A DNA stretch of 64,000 bases, taken from NCBI GenBank assembly GCA_037349105.1, contig JAYJMM010000090.1:1352001-1416000 (forward strand). The letters are read 5' to 3'. The first letter of the stretch is position 1. Every line of letters starts with the position of its first letter. Below are positions 49,985 through 59,942 of the stretch, in pieces. Origin of the DNA: Limnomonas spitsbergensis (lineage: Eukaryota; Chlorophyta; Chlorophyceae; Chlamydomonadales). The position numbers and the translations under genes were made by a program. The notes below the pieces were generated by a model. That model saw only the letters and a program-made list of their open reading frames with translations. It did no database searches and was not told the origin of the DNA.

Positions 49985-52900
49985 GTGGCCAGGCAGCCAA
50001 TGTTGGCTTGGCAGTTGAGGATGACCAGGCAGCTGAGGAGGGTGAAGCATAGCTTGGAACATGCCAATCAGAACTTACAGGCGTTGCAGCCACAAGGCGA
50101 GGAGGAGGAAGAGCAGCAGCTGCAGCACGCAGCCATGGTTGCATGGCACGTGGCACTACCCTGGGGGCACGGGGCTGAGCAGGCCAGCCATGAGAATTCC
50201 TGCTCAGCAGAGCCGGGTGGGCCAGTGGGTCAAGCCAGCCCTAGCCTGAGTCTCGACCCAGACGACTGCAGCAGTTCCAGCTTGGCAATGGCAGGCAGGG
50301 CAGCTGACAGTGACATGGAAGCAGCTAGGAGCAGCAGGTCTCCGGTGCCAGCACCCGAGGACGACAGCGGCATCAGAAATGTGTGCCCGGTAGCAATTCA
50401 TGATGTACCGCCTGCAGATGTGGATCTAGACTGGCTCTGGGAGGACCGTGCAGCAGGTGCCCGTCAGCAACCGATGAAGATCCGCAATGGCATGCGTCAG
50501 GCCATGCGGCTTAACAAAGGAGGAGTATGCATGTTCTGCGGGTTCGAGTGCGAGCACAGCGACAGGGCATGTGAGCATCTCATGGATGCCACCATCCAGA
50601 GGGGAGGAGCAAAGCAGGCAGCGCTGGAGGCGGTTGAGAACCCGGGGCAGGGTCAGCCGCGGGTGCAGGAGCCACACCAGCCCCAGAAGGCTGAGGCGGG
50701 CTCCAGCAGGGTGGAGGAAGAAGAGCCCAAACCAATGAGAAGCAGGGTGGAAGCTGTTGAGCAGGAAAGCATCCGGGAGCCCATGTGGTTGGCACCCAGG
50801 TATGGACAGATACCCGTTCAAGCAGCACCCGCATCCACGGGGCATGGCACACCCCAGTCCAGGTTCCCAGCTAGCGCAGGCAGGCAGAGGCAAGAGGCCG
50901 TGGCCAAAGGCAACAGCAGGGAAAAGAAGGGCAGCGGCCAGGCTGACAGCCTTTATGGGTACTTCAGCAACCCGGGGTGGACGCCTATCCCAGGGGAGCG
51001 GCGTCCGGCAGTGGAAGAACACGCGGGGAGCGTAAGCCAGACGGGTACAGCGGAACTACCAAGAGAACTCCAGCCAATCGGATGGGCAGACATCCTGCAA
51101 TGGGCAGCACGGCTGTGGCAGCAGGTGTGCTCCAGGTGTTTCGCCCACCTCAGCGATCAGACCCAGGCTATCGAGGAGTTCCAAAGCCACCACCTGGCGG
51201 AATGGGCGACGAAGGCCTTTATGGGCATCCCCCACACGGGGCAGGACCGGGCAACGCTGCTGGCAGCCCTGCGCAGAGTGTCCAGAGGAGCAGCAGGGCC
51301 TGAGGCGGTCCTAGCTGTCAAGGCCTTCGCCGACGGATGGTGCAACGGCACAGCAGGGGATCAGGAAGAGCCCGAATCGGAGCAAGGGGAGCTCGAGGAG
51401 TGGGAAAGGTTCGAAGCATCCAGACTGCAGCAAGACGACCGCAGGGAGGTGCGATGGCAGGAGCAGACGGAAGGGACCGCACCTGCTGCAAGCCAAGCCA
51501 GATGGGAGCGCCTGGAAGCCAGCAGTGAGCCCAGCCTCCGAAACCAGCGGCTGGACGTAGGGCGCAGACCCAGACCCAGCAGCCCAGCGGCCAGCGAACA
51601 GCCCAGGACAACCGGCTTCCAGCAGGGCCCAGTGCCAAGAAGGGCCAGCAGGCAAGAATCCCAAGACCTGCTGCGCTTCGTGGATCATACGGAACACAGC
51701 GGCCAAGAAGGCCAGGTGGACCACATTGCTGAGTTCCCGCGGGGACAAGCAGCACAGGCACGAGGCAGGCCGGAGAGGAGCCAAGGCCCCAGCCAAGGAA
51801 GGCGGGTCGTTCAGGAAATCAACCAGGCAGGCACCACCGGGGGAGACTACCAGCAAAGGCAGGAAAGCAGGGACGACTGCCTGTCAGCTTCCGAGGCAAG
51901 GGAGTACACGGGTGGAAAGCAGCCCAGCAGGCATGGCAGTTACCAGCCCAGCAGGCAGGCGGAGTTAGAAGGGGGTAGGCGCCAGGACCCGGCAAGGCAG
52001 CCTTCGGAGGGCAGTAGGCCATCCGGCAGAGGGCAATCCCACCCGAGCGCAGACCGCAGAGACCAGCGGGATCGGCGCAGGCAGAGCCCGACCAGGAACG
52101 GCGGCGGCGGATCTGGCTCGGACCCCAGCATGTCAGGCTCGGAGGATACAGAGGGGCACGGCCCAGGCTCCGGCAGGGAATCTGCGAGACACAGAAGGGA
52201 AAGGTTAGCCCAGGAGCAGGCGGAGACAAACATACGGCTGCAGCAACAGATGATCCTGCAGCTGGCTGGGGGAACGCGGTTCACCAAGATCCCCAACATT
52301 CAGGGCAATGTGCCAGTGCTGGACATGTCCCAACCGGGGGCAGTCGCAGCCTGGCAATACTGCCAGGCCTGCAGCTCGTGGGGCTCGCACAACCGCCTGG
52401 CTTTATCGGACGAGCCGCCAGCCCTGGCAGTGGTGGCAGGAGAAATTGCAGGGTCTTGCCAGTCACCCTCAGCCATGGCTCTGTTGGTCCGCTCCTTGGT
52501 GGGCATGTGGACAGCCAAGCCAGCCTGCGTGGGGCCGCTGGTGGTCGCCATACGATCAGCACCCCAAGGAGACAAAGCCTCCAGGGAGGTCGAGCGGATC
52601 CAAGAGGCGTGGAGTGCCCCGGCGGTCGGGCCGCCCAGCGAGGTATCCTTACTCACCCTGTGGATCAGGGTGGTCCAAAGGGAGGTGGGCAAGCCAACTT
52701 CAGACGAAAGGGCAGCAATCACCGGCCTCAAGCTGGGAGTCAAGACCACCCTGGACCCAGGAGTCAAGCCGGAGGAGACGGTTGAGGCTTTCGCCCACAG
52801 GATCCTGTCCACGGCAGAGTTGCTGCAGATCTCCAGGGATGCACCAGACCACTTTGGCAGAAAGCACTCGGTCTCGCACATGTTCTATGATGGGCTGCCA

Positions 52901-53350
52901 GTGGCCACCAGGGCCAAGCTGTGCGAGTTCAGGATGACTGTGCTCAACTACCTGTGCATGACCGATGAGGAGCAGATCACTGTGCTGACGCAGCAGGTGG
53001 TGCTGATGGAGAGGTTCGCCCTGGAAATGAGAGACCTGGTGGTCGCAGATCACAGGCCAGAGGCGGAAGAGACGGAAGAGGAGGACGAGACAGATGAGGA
53101 AGAAGAGACGGAAGAGGAGGACGAGACAGATGAGGAAGAGGAGACGGTAGAGGAGGAAGAGGCGGATGAGACGGGCGAGGGGAGAAAGCCGGCACGTTGG
53201 ACACCTAGACCAACTCTGCCACCCGGCAGGGGGAACGGCTCGTTACAAGACCACTGGCGGGCGGGCTCAATAGCATCGCGTACACCAATGACAGGGGAGA
53301 ACCCAATGTCATCTCGCGAGCGGTCCATTGAAGGACCATGGTGGCGCTAG
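49985..53350 (+). CDS. Family B gag-like protein, C-terminal part (same frame after TAG)
   Basis: Open and in frame with 46,181-49,984, ending with TAG at 53,350. It contains a compact Cys/His cluster GVCMFCGFECEHSDRACEHL (about 50,525-50,585), possibly zinc-binding. A Gln/Arg/Ser-rich disordered region follows (about 51,350-52,190). A helical, capsid-like region of about 270 residues comes next (QQMILQLAGGTRFTKIPNIQ, AFAHRILSTAELLQISRDAP, HMFYDGLPVATRAKLCEFRM), and then an extreme Glu/Asp/Thr stretch (about 53,060-53,170). The helical region with YDGLP and R-AKL resembles Ty3-type gag capsid regions in general layout, by eye only. Without an ATG directly after the TAG, this part would need readthrough or internal initiation. 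Confidence 0.6.
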   Translation: MARQPMLAWQLRMTRQLRRVKHSLEHANQNLQALQPQGEEEEEQQLQHAAMVAWHVALPWGHGAEQASHENSCSAEPGGPVGQASPSLSLDPDDCSSSSLAMAGRAADSDMEAARSSRSPVPAPEDDSGIRNVCPVAIHDVPPADVDLDWLWEDRAAGARQQPMKIRNGMRQAMRLNKGGVCMFCGFECEHSDRACEHLMDATIQRGGAKQAALEAVENPGQGQPRVQEPHQPQKAEAGSSRVEEEEPKPMRSRVEAVEQESIREPMWLAPRYGQIPVQAAPASTGHGTPQSRFPASAGRQRQEAVAKGNSREKKGSGQADSLYGYFSNPGWTPIPGERRPAVEEHAGSVSQTGTAELPRELQPIGWADILQWAARLWQQVCSRCFAHLSDQTQAIEEFQSHHLAEWATKAFMGIPHTGQDRATLLAALRRVSRGAAGPEAVLAVKAFADGWCNGTAGDQEEPESEQGELEEWERFEASRLQQDDRREVRWQEQTEGTAPAASQARWERLEASSEPSLRNQRLDVGRRPRPSSPAASEQPRTTGFQQGPVPRRASRQESQDLLRFVDHTEHSGQEGQVDHIAEFPRGQAAQARGRPERSQGPSQGRRVVQEINQAGTTGGDYQQRQESRDDCLSASEAREYTGGKQPSRHGSYQPSRQAELEGGRRQDPARQPSEGSRPSGRGQSHPSADRRDQRDRRRQSPTRNGGGGSGSDPSMSGSEDTEGHGPGSGRESARHRRERLAQEQAETNIRLQQQMILQLAGGTRFTKIPNIQGNVPVLDMSQPGAVAAWQYCQACSSWGSHNRLALSDEPPALAVVAGEIAGSCQSPSAMALLVRSLVGMWTAKPACVGPLVVAIRSAPQGDKASREVERIQEAWSAPAVGPPSEVSLLTLWIRVVQREVGKPTSDERAAITGLKLGVKTTLDPGVKPEETVEAFAHRILSTAELLQISRDAPDHFGRKHSVSHMFYDGLPVATRAKLCEFRMTVLNYLCMTDEEQITVLTQQVVLMERFALEMRDLVVADHRPEAEETEEEDETDEEEETEEEDETDEEEETVEEEEADETGEGRKPARWTPRPTLPPGRGNGSLQDHWRAGSIASRTPMTGENPMSSRERSIEGPWWR

Positions 53351-54354
53351 GCTTCCAACGAAGAGGAGGTGTCGGCCCTCGAGGGGCAGATAGACAGCCA
53401 AGAAGGGCTAAGGGGGAATAGGAAGCCCCTAGAACAGTAGTGCGCGCTGAGCACTTGACGGAACCCACGCCATACCTGGAAGAACGAGCCGGTGCCAGCC
53501 CTAGGGGAACACCCCATGGGCGGCACGACTGGCACTAGTAGGCAGCAGGCAGTGGACCGACGTCCAGCAGGACCGACGTAGCCTAGTACTCAAGTAAAAA
53601 GCTTTCCCGATGTACCGTAGGAGCAGGAGCAGCGAGCCAAAGGAGTACATAGTGACGACGGCTACAGCGCTGATTCCAGTAGTAGACTTGCATGACAATT
53701 GCCTTTGAAGTAGAGATTGCCGCAGGGCCAACCAGCAGAGGGGCAAGACTAGGATAGGACACCGCTGCTACTGCACTCATCTCCTGTGGCCTAGGGCCAG
53801 GTGTCAATGGTGCATTGGGGCGAGAGCAGCGGACGGTCTGCGGTTGTCTGTGTGCTTGACTGAGGCCTTTGGATTGGAACGCTTCCAAGCGTTAGAACAT
53901 GTGAATGCTGACAGTTTCTGAGGATTCTGTAGATTCTGACGGGTTCTGGATTTCTGACGGATTTTGATGGTTTTTTGAATTTACCCAAGCATGACACTGG
54001 TGACGGTACCGAATTATTTGTGCCATGATCAGGCCAGAGAGAGGTCGGGAGGAGCCCAGAGGCCTTTGTCGAGTGTGCGTAACCGTGGGAGGACCTAGGG
54101 TTAGCCACGCATTTCAGTGAATTTTCTTTGGTGAATTTCCTTTTGTGGATGTCCTGCAGCACATTTCCTGCAGTGGATTTTCTTTCGTGGATTTTCTTTC
54201 GACTAGCTGGATTGCAGTCAGATGTGTAGGAGACTTCCGTGTTAGGGAACTGACAAGTGCTGAGTGTACATATTTTCCGATTCCAGTTTCAGTACCACCC
54301 CTAGTCCGGCTCCCCACGCAAGCCCTGAGTGCTTATCGTGAGGAGCGGGGGGCG
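53351..54354 (+). other. Family B 3' region before the terminal repeats
   Basis: No reverse transcriptase, integrase or other gene. Contains a TTTTCTTTNGTGGATTT repeat (54,118-54,200) and ends in GAGGAGCGGGGGGCG, a purine-rich tract directly before B1, which may prime plus-strand synthesis. The same region in the inverted copy is interrupted by a LINE-like insertion. Confidence 0.6.
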
Positions 54355-55469
54355 AGTAAAGTAGGGGCGGTACCCACAGCTAGGGGCGCCCGGGTAGGCC
54401 AGCTTTCCCTCTTATACGGTACGCTGTACCAGGTTACCCCTTTACAGCCCTTGTACCTCCGCAGTGTAGTACAAGAGGCACGTGTGTACAGGTGTTCAAC
54501 CTTAGTTGTGAGTAGTTTGATCCTATCTAAGGCAGTACTGACAGCTTACACCATTTTGGCACGGTTACTGCTTTATGGTGCGACAGCTGTCACGGTATAA
54601 TGCAGTATACGTGCCAAAACCGTAGGGACCGCTGACGCGTCCCCGTAGACTCCGCAGCTTCCCTGCGGTGCCCCTTTTTAGGGTTAGGAGCCCAGCTTCC
54701 CACTTTCGGGAAGGTCTGAGGCAGGATTTCCCGTACTCAGTAAATAGGGCTTGCCGGGACCTTTGAATCCCGGCTTGCACGCTTGACATTTACTTCGTTC
54801 CTTTTAAGTGGACAGGCCTCTAATTGTAATCAGCACCGGCTATCATCCCAAGATATACCCTGTGAATACCAATAACGCCAGTACCACGAAGGCACGAAGA
54901 CGATCAAGCCTAGTTCGGCCTCAGAGCCGACATAGCAACCTAGTAATCCTCAGCTAGATGCCCAGCCCGACCTAGGACACCGTCCGCAGTCTACGGCTAC
55001 GACATCCCCTGCTTCACGCGGTAAGTGACTCAGCGACCCGACAGATCAGCTATCTGAAGGGCCAGCTGATTATCTTTACAAGTGACCAGCTCCGTGTCTG
55101 TCATCTAGAAGTTCCAGCCACCGCTTAACGCGCTGCGCATCCGCGGCCAGTGTGTAGTCACTGAGTCCGCCCGTAGGCGTCCGCCACTATGTGGGGAAGA
55201 AGTCCGCCACGGACCCGAAGCAAACCTCTCGTGTATGTAGTAAAGTAGGGGCGGTACCCACAGCTAGGGGCGCCCGGGTAGGCAAGCCTTCCCTCTTATA
55301 CGGTACGCTGTACCAGGTTACCCCTTTACAGCCCTTGTACCTCCGCAGTGTAGTACAAGAGGCACGTGTGTACAGGTGTTCAACCTTAGTTGTGAGTAGT
55401 TTGAGCCTATCTAAGGCAGTACTGACAGCTTACACCATTTTGGCACGGTTACTGCTTTATGGTGCGACA
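54355..55469 (+). repeat. Family B 3' terminal block B1 - GC - A2 - B2
   Basis: B1 54,355-54,585; GC 54,586-54,587; A2 54,588-55,234; ATGT; B2 55,239-55,469. B1 and B2 are equal in length with a handful of substitutions (for example GGCCAGCTTT versus GGCAAGCCTT). The B1/A2 junction GCGACA-GC-TGTCAC is what results from joining the right and left ends of the element. Confidence 0.88.
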
Positions 55470-56517
55470 GCTTGTCCCTTTTCTTGCCCAGAGCCAGGGT
55501 GCCCTCGACCAACATGATGGACAGGGCAGTCTGAGCAAGAAAGACCAGAGCAACCAGCGTCTCAGATGTGTGCCTTCTGCCCTCTTCAAGGCATGGTCTC
55601 CCCTTCCCCATGCGGGACAGGACGTCTTGGCCGCGGGTGATCGACGCAAGCCGCACCTCCGAGCCAACTGATCAGCGGACCTACTGCTGGTTCGGGATCT
55701 TGCACAGCGGACGTGGCAGCTACGGGGGCTGGTGCCATCATGGTCGTCACGGTCAACTGAGGAGACAAGGTTATCAGCGCCGGCGCAACGGCGTGTGGTG
55801 CTGACTATTGGTCGTTCACCATGATCGGTATTGGCGTAGCCACTAGCCACCTGAGTTATGCTCGCATGCTCACCAATAATTTCGAGGCTCCCCTGATTAG
55901 TTGTCCGTACCTTCACACGCACACCTTGCGTGCTGCCGAATCTGACTTGCATATCCTGATTGCATGTTGCAGATCTGGCATTCCAGCTGTTCAGTATGGC
56001 AGATCTTGACCTGCTGATCTTGAGTGATGTAGATCTTCAGTGCAGATCTCGACCTGCTGATCTCTAGTGATGAAGATCTCGAGTGCTGTAGATCACAGCT
56101 TTGCTGTTCCTTTATGCTGCATTTTACTTACAGGTCTTCAATGATGCAGATCTTGACCTGTAGGTCCTGAGGAGACAAGGTTATCAGCGCCGGCGCAACG
56201 ACGTGTGGCGTTGTCTACTGGTCGCTGCATCATGATCGGTATTGGCAAGGTCCCCTGAGTTCTGCTCGCATGCTCACCAAGAGTTCCGAGTCTCCCGTGA
56301 TTTAATTGTTCGTATCTTAGTTCACACGCATGCCTTGAGCGCTTCCGGACCTGACTTGCATGTCCTGATTGCATGTTGCAGATCTGGCATTACAGATGCC
56401 CAGTGTTGCAGATCTGGACCTACAGATCTTGAGCGATGTAGATCTTCAGTACAGATCTTGATCTGCAGATCTCGAGTGATGTGGATCACGAGTGCTGTAT
56501 ATCGCAGCCTTGCTGTT
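55470..56517 (+). mobile_element. Family A segment between the two family B insertions
   Basis: Contains the last 66 codons of the interrupted gag (to 55,671), then sequence matching 21,270-22,110, including two related blocks starting GAGGAGACAAGGTTATCAGC (55,757 and 56,168), and the GCAGATCTTGAC array. It ends at CTTGCTGTT (56,517). Confidence 0.8.
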
Positions 56518-57625
56518 TGTCGCACCATAAAGCAGTAACCGTGCCAAAATGGTGTAAGCTGTCAGTACTGCCTTAGATAGGCTCAAACTACTCACAACTA
56601 AGGTTGAACACCTGTACACACGTGCCTCTTGTACTACACTGCGGAGGTACAAGGGCTGTAAAGGGGTAACTTGGTACAGCGTACCGTATAAGAGGGAAAG
56701 CTGGCCTACCCGGGCGCCCCTAGCTGTGGGTACCGCCCCTACTTTACTCGAGAGGTTTGCTTCAGGTCCGTGGCGGACTTCTTCCCCACATAGTGGCGGA
56801 CGCCTACGGGCGGACTCAGTGACTACACACTGGCCGCGGATGCGCAGCGCGTTAAGCTCTGGCTGGAACTTCTAGATGATAGACACGGAGCTGGTCACTT
56901 GTAAAGCTAAACTGCTGGCCCTTCAGATAGCTGATCTGTCGGGTCGCTGAGTCACTTACCGCGTGAAGCGGGGGATGTCGTAGCCGTAGACTGCGGGCGG
57001 TGTCCTAGGTCGGGCTGGGCATCTAGCTGAGGATTACTAGGTTGCTATGTCGGCTCTGAGGCCGAACTAGGCTTGATCGTCTTCGTGCCTTCGTGGTACT
57101 GGCGTTATTGGTATTCACAGGGTATATCTTGGGTTGATAGCCGGTGCTGATTACAATTAGAGGCCTGTCCACTTAAAAGGAACGAAGTAAATGTCAAGCG
57201 TGCAAGCCGGGATTCAAAGGTCCCGGCAAGCCCTATTTACTGAGTACGGGAAATCCTGCCTCAGACCTTCCCGAAAGTGGGAAGCTGGGCTCCTAACCCT
57301 AAAAAGGGGCTCCGCAGGGAAGCTGCGGAGTCTACGGGGACGCGTCAGCGGTCCCTACGGTTTTGGCACGTATACTGCATTATACCGTGACAGCTGTCGC
57401 ACCATAAAGCAGTAACCGTGCCAAAATGGTGTAAGCTGTCAATACTGCCTTAGATAGGCTCAAACTACTCACAACTAAGGTTGAACACCTGTACACACGT
57501 GCCTCTTGTACTACACTGCGGAGGTACAAGGGCTGTAAAGGGGTAACTTGGTACAGCGTACCGTATAAGAGGGAAAGCTGGCCTACCCGGGCGCCCCTAG
57601 CTGTGGGTACCGCCCCTACTTTACT
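56518..57625 (-). repeat. Family B terminal block B2 - A2 - GC - B1 (inverted copy)
   Basis: B2 56,518-56,748 (231 bp), A2 56,749-57,392 (644 bp), GC 57,393-57,394, B1 57,395-57,625 (231 bp), with the same B1/A2 junction as copy 1. Confidence 0.88.
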
Positions 57626-58466
57626 CGCCCCCCGCTCCTCACGATAAGCACTCAGGGCTTGCGTGGGGAGCCGGACTAGGGGTGGTACTGAAACTGGAAT
57701 CGGAAAATATGTACACTCAGCACTTGTCAGTTCCCTAACACGGAAGTCTCCTACACATCTGACTGCAATCCAGCTAGTCGAAAGAAAATCCACGAAAGAA
57801 AATCCACTGCAGGAAATGTGCTGCAGGACATCCACAAAAGGAAATTCACCAAAGAAAATTCACTGAAATGCGTGGCTAACCCTAGGTCCTCCCACGGTTA
57901 CGCACACTCGACAAAGGCCTCTGGGCTCCTCCCGACCTCTCTCTGGCCTGATCATGGCACAAATAATTCGGTACCGTCACCAGTGTCATGCTTGGGTAAA
58001 TTCAAAAAACCATCAAAATCCGTCAGAAATCCAGAACCCGTCAGAATCTACAGAATCCTCAGAAACTGTCAGCATTCACATGTTCTAACGCTTGGAAGCG
58101 TTCCAATCCAAAGGCCTCAGTCAAGCACACAGACAACCGCAGACCGTCCGCTGCTCTCGCCCCAATGCACCATTGACACCTGGCCCTAGGCCACAGGAGA
58201 TGAGTGCAGTAGCAGCGGTGTCTTATCCTAGTCTTGCCCCTCTGCTGGTTGGCCCTGCGGCAATCTCTACTTCAAAGGCAATTGTCATGCAAGTCTACTA
58301 CTGGAATCAGCGCTGTAGCCGTCGTCACTATGTACTCCTTTGGCTCGCTGCTCCTGCTCCTACGGTACATCGGGAAAGCTTTTTACTTGAGTACTAGGCT
58401 ACGTCCTGCTGGACGTCGGTCCACTGCCTGCTGCCTACTAGTGCCAGTCGTGCCGCCCATGGGGTG

Positions 58467-59780
58467 AAGTTTGTGAAGTTTTTACAGTCCAACGGGGCAT
58501 CACATTTGATGCATGGGACTTGTGCCCGTAAACCGGTACAGGCACTAAATATGCTAGGACAGCGAGCGAAAACCAATGACCCCCCTGGGCAAGCAACCAA
58601 CACTCAACCACCGAGCAGTAGCGTGGGAATGAACCCCATAGTGCAGCAGATTAGCCCCAGCCATAAAACATGACGTGGGTGCAAAAGAGTTCGGTTGTAC
58701 GCCTCCTACTAGGAAAGACAGGTGAGTGTCGTAAGGGACAGCGTTAGATTCTAATTGAGAAGGAAACAAGAAAGTTTTAGTGAAATTTTATGAGTCTGTG
58801 TAAAAACTGTGTGATGTGTAAGCGAAACTTCAGTGTGTTTCAGTGTTTTAAAATGTGTGAAATATGTATGAAACTGTGTGACACATAACTTAAGTGAGTT
58901 AAATGTTTAAAAAGTGTGACCTGTGTGTATAAATTATTGAGATGAGTGTGTGAAACTTCTGTAAGTGAGCCATTTCAATGTTAAATTAGTGATTCAAAAA
59001 CGATGATACAAACACATGGACCAGAGATAGGAATTGTGATAATCAAGGTGATAGTCATCCCAAGTCAAGACTCCCCCTTAACCTGACATATGAAAGCAAA
59101 AACTCATGCGGCCACCTCCACCCCATCGACAAAGAGCCGAGCACGCGTGAAAAACACCCTCAACTTCATCTCCTTGGCAAACTGGAACTTGGGCCAGAGC
59201 TCATGCCGTGCCGACAACTCTGCAGGGGACATATCATCCCAGATGGTGACACCCTTGCCTGCCAACTGAATCCTCCCATACACTATGCTCTCGGCCTCGC
59301 TGCGATTGCCCACGCGGAACTTGATCTTCCGCATGAGCTTGTTGTTGGGATCCGGCTTGCCCATGCGGAAGGCGCTGTTGACATTGATAGTGATACCCAT
59401 GAGCTTGCACACTGTCTCACACACCAGAGCCGCACAGTCCTCCCCCAGACCGCCCTCTGGCAGGCCAGATATCACGAAGCTGGAATCCCTGCTGTCATGC
59501 ATGGCTAGCGGAGCAATGCCGTTGGCACCCATGCTGGTGCCACCGCCGCACGATGTTGCAACCGCCGGGGCTGCTGCCTGACACTCTGTGTTGTTGTTGT
59601 TGTTGACGCTGCTGCCGTTAGATCGTTCGGTTTCTACCATCAGTGTAGTTCCTGCTGTTGCTGCTGCCAATGTTGCTTCTGACACCATCTTCTTCAAAAC
59701 TGCCTTCACATTGACATGCTCCTTCTGCATCGCAGCTATTACGACATCCCTGCCGTTCAGCACGCTCATGCTAGCCTTCA
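58467..59780 (-). mobile_element. LINE-like insertion carrying only an ORF1-type gene
   Basis: 1,314 bp absent from family B copy 1, whose uninterrupted sequence reads CCCATGGGGTGTTCCCC (complement). Flanked by a possible 3-bp duplication GTG (58,464-58,466 and 59,781-59,783). On the minus strand it has one ORF near its 5' end and about 640 bp of AT-richer 3' sequence with many GTGTGAAA motifs, ending in a TTCACAAACTT direct repeat. No endonuclease or reverse transcriptase. Confidence 0.72.
59104..59769 (-). CDS. L1 ORF1p-like RNA-binding protein, 221 residues
   Basis: ATG at 59,769 (MSVLNGRDVVIAAMQKEHVN), only 11 bp inside the insertion. The N-terminal part is helical. A poly-Asn run (SSVNNNNNTEC) and a Gly/Ala linker follow, then an RRM-like region beginning SFVISGLPEGGLGEDCAALV and continuing AFRMGKPDPNNKLMRKIKFR. 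The C-terminal domain reads TIWDDMSPAELSARHELWPK and ends FFTRARLFVDGVEV. The IxGLPE start, R-x-G-K-P and the D(D/E)LSP-x-x-x-x-x-R-x-L...LFVDG pattern are those of L1-type ORF1 proteins, RNA-binding chaperones that coat LINE RNA. Intact reading frame. The partner ORF2 is missing, so it would depend on another LINE. Confidence 0.75.
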   Translation of the reverse strand: MSVLNGRDVVIAAMQKEHVNVKAVLKKMVSEATLAAATAGTTLMVETERSNGSSVNNNNNTECQAAAPAVATSCGGGTSMGANGIAPLAMHDSRDSSFVISGLPEGGLGEDCAALVCETVCKLMGITINVNSAFRMGKPDPNNKLMRKIKFRVGNRSEAESIVYGRIQLAGKGVTIWDDMSPAELSARHELWPKFQFAKEMKLRVFFTRARLFVDGVEVAA

Positions 59781-59942
59781 GTGTTCCCCTAGGGCTGGCA
59801 CCGGCTCGTTCTTCCAGGTATGGCGTGGGTTCCGTCAAGTGCTCAGCGCGTACTACTGTTCTAGGGGCTTCCTATTCCCCCTTAGCCCTTCTTGGCTGTC
59901 TATCTGCCCCTCGAGGGCCGACACCTCCTCTTCGTTGGAAGC

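Larger units (their letters stand above)
44734..55469 (+). mobile_element. Family B retrotransposon, complete copy with split direct repeats
   Basis: A 10,736-bp element starting TGTCACGG and ending GTGCGACA, flanked by the 4-bp duplication GCTT (44,730-44,733 and 55,470-55,473). Organisation: A1 (44,734-45,380), leader, gag-like ORF with one in-frame TAG, 3' region, B1 (54,355-54,585), GC, A2 (54,588-55,234), 4-bp spacer, B2 (55,239-55,469). A1 and A2 are both 647 bp; B1 and B2 both 231 bp. No reverse transcriptase or integrase is present, so mobilisation must be in trans, perhaps by family A enzymes, whose element ends look alike. Confidence 0.9.
41970..56517 (+). mobile_element. Third family A copy, split by two family B insertions
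   Basis: A1 (41,970 onward), leader and gag run to 44,733. Family B copy 1 occupies 44,734-55,469. Family A resumes at 55,470-55,473 (duplicated GCTT), finishes gag at 55,671 and continues with the GCAGATCTTGAC array to 56,517, where family B copy 2 is inserted in opposite orientation. Uninterrupted equivalents are 20,440-20,586 and 22,080-22,115. The remainder of the element lies beyond the window. Confidence 0.85.

Noticed and set aside
51311..53500. Multiple minus-strand frames opposite the family B gag-like C-terminal part (and their mirror at 59,965-62,900)
   Set aside because: High GC and biased codons of the real frame leave the antisense open; no recognisable domain.
44734..55469. 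Ordinary LTR retrotransposon interpretation of family B (5' LTR and 3' LTR identical)
   Set aside because: The 5' copy has A only and the 3' end has B1-A2-B2, with the 4-bp duplication outside A1 and B2. A standard LTR pair does not give this layout.
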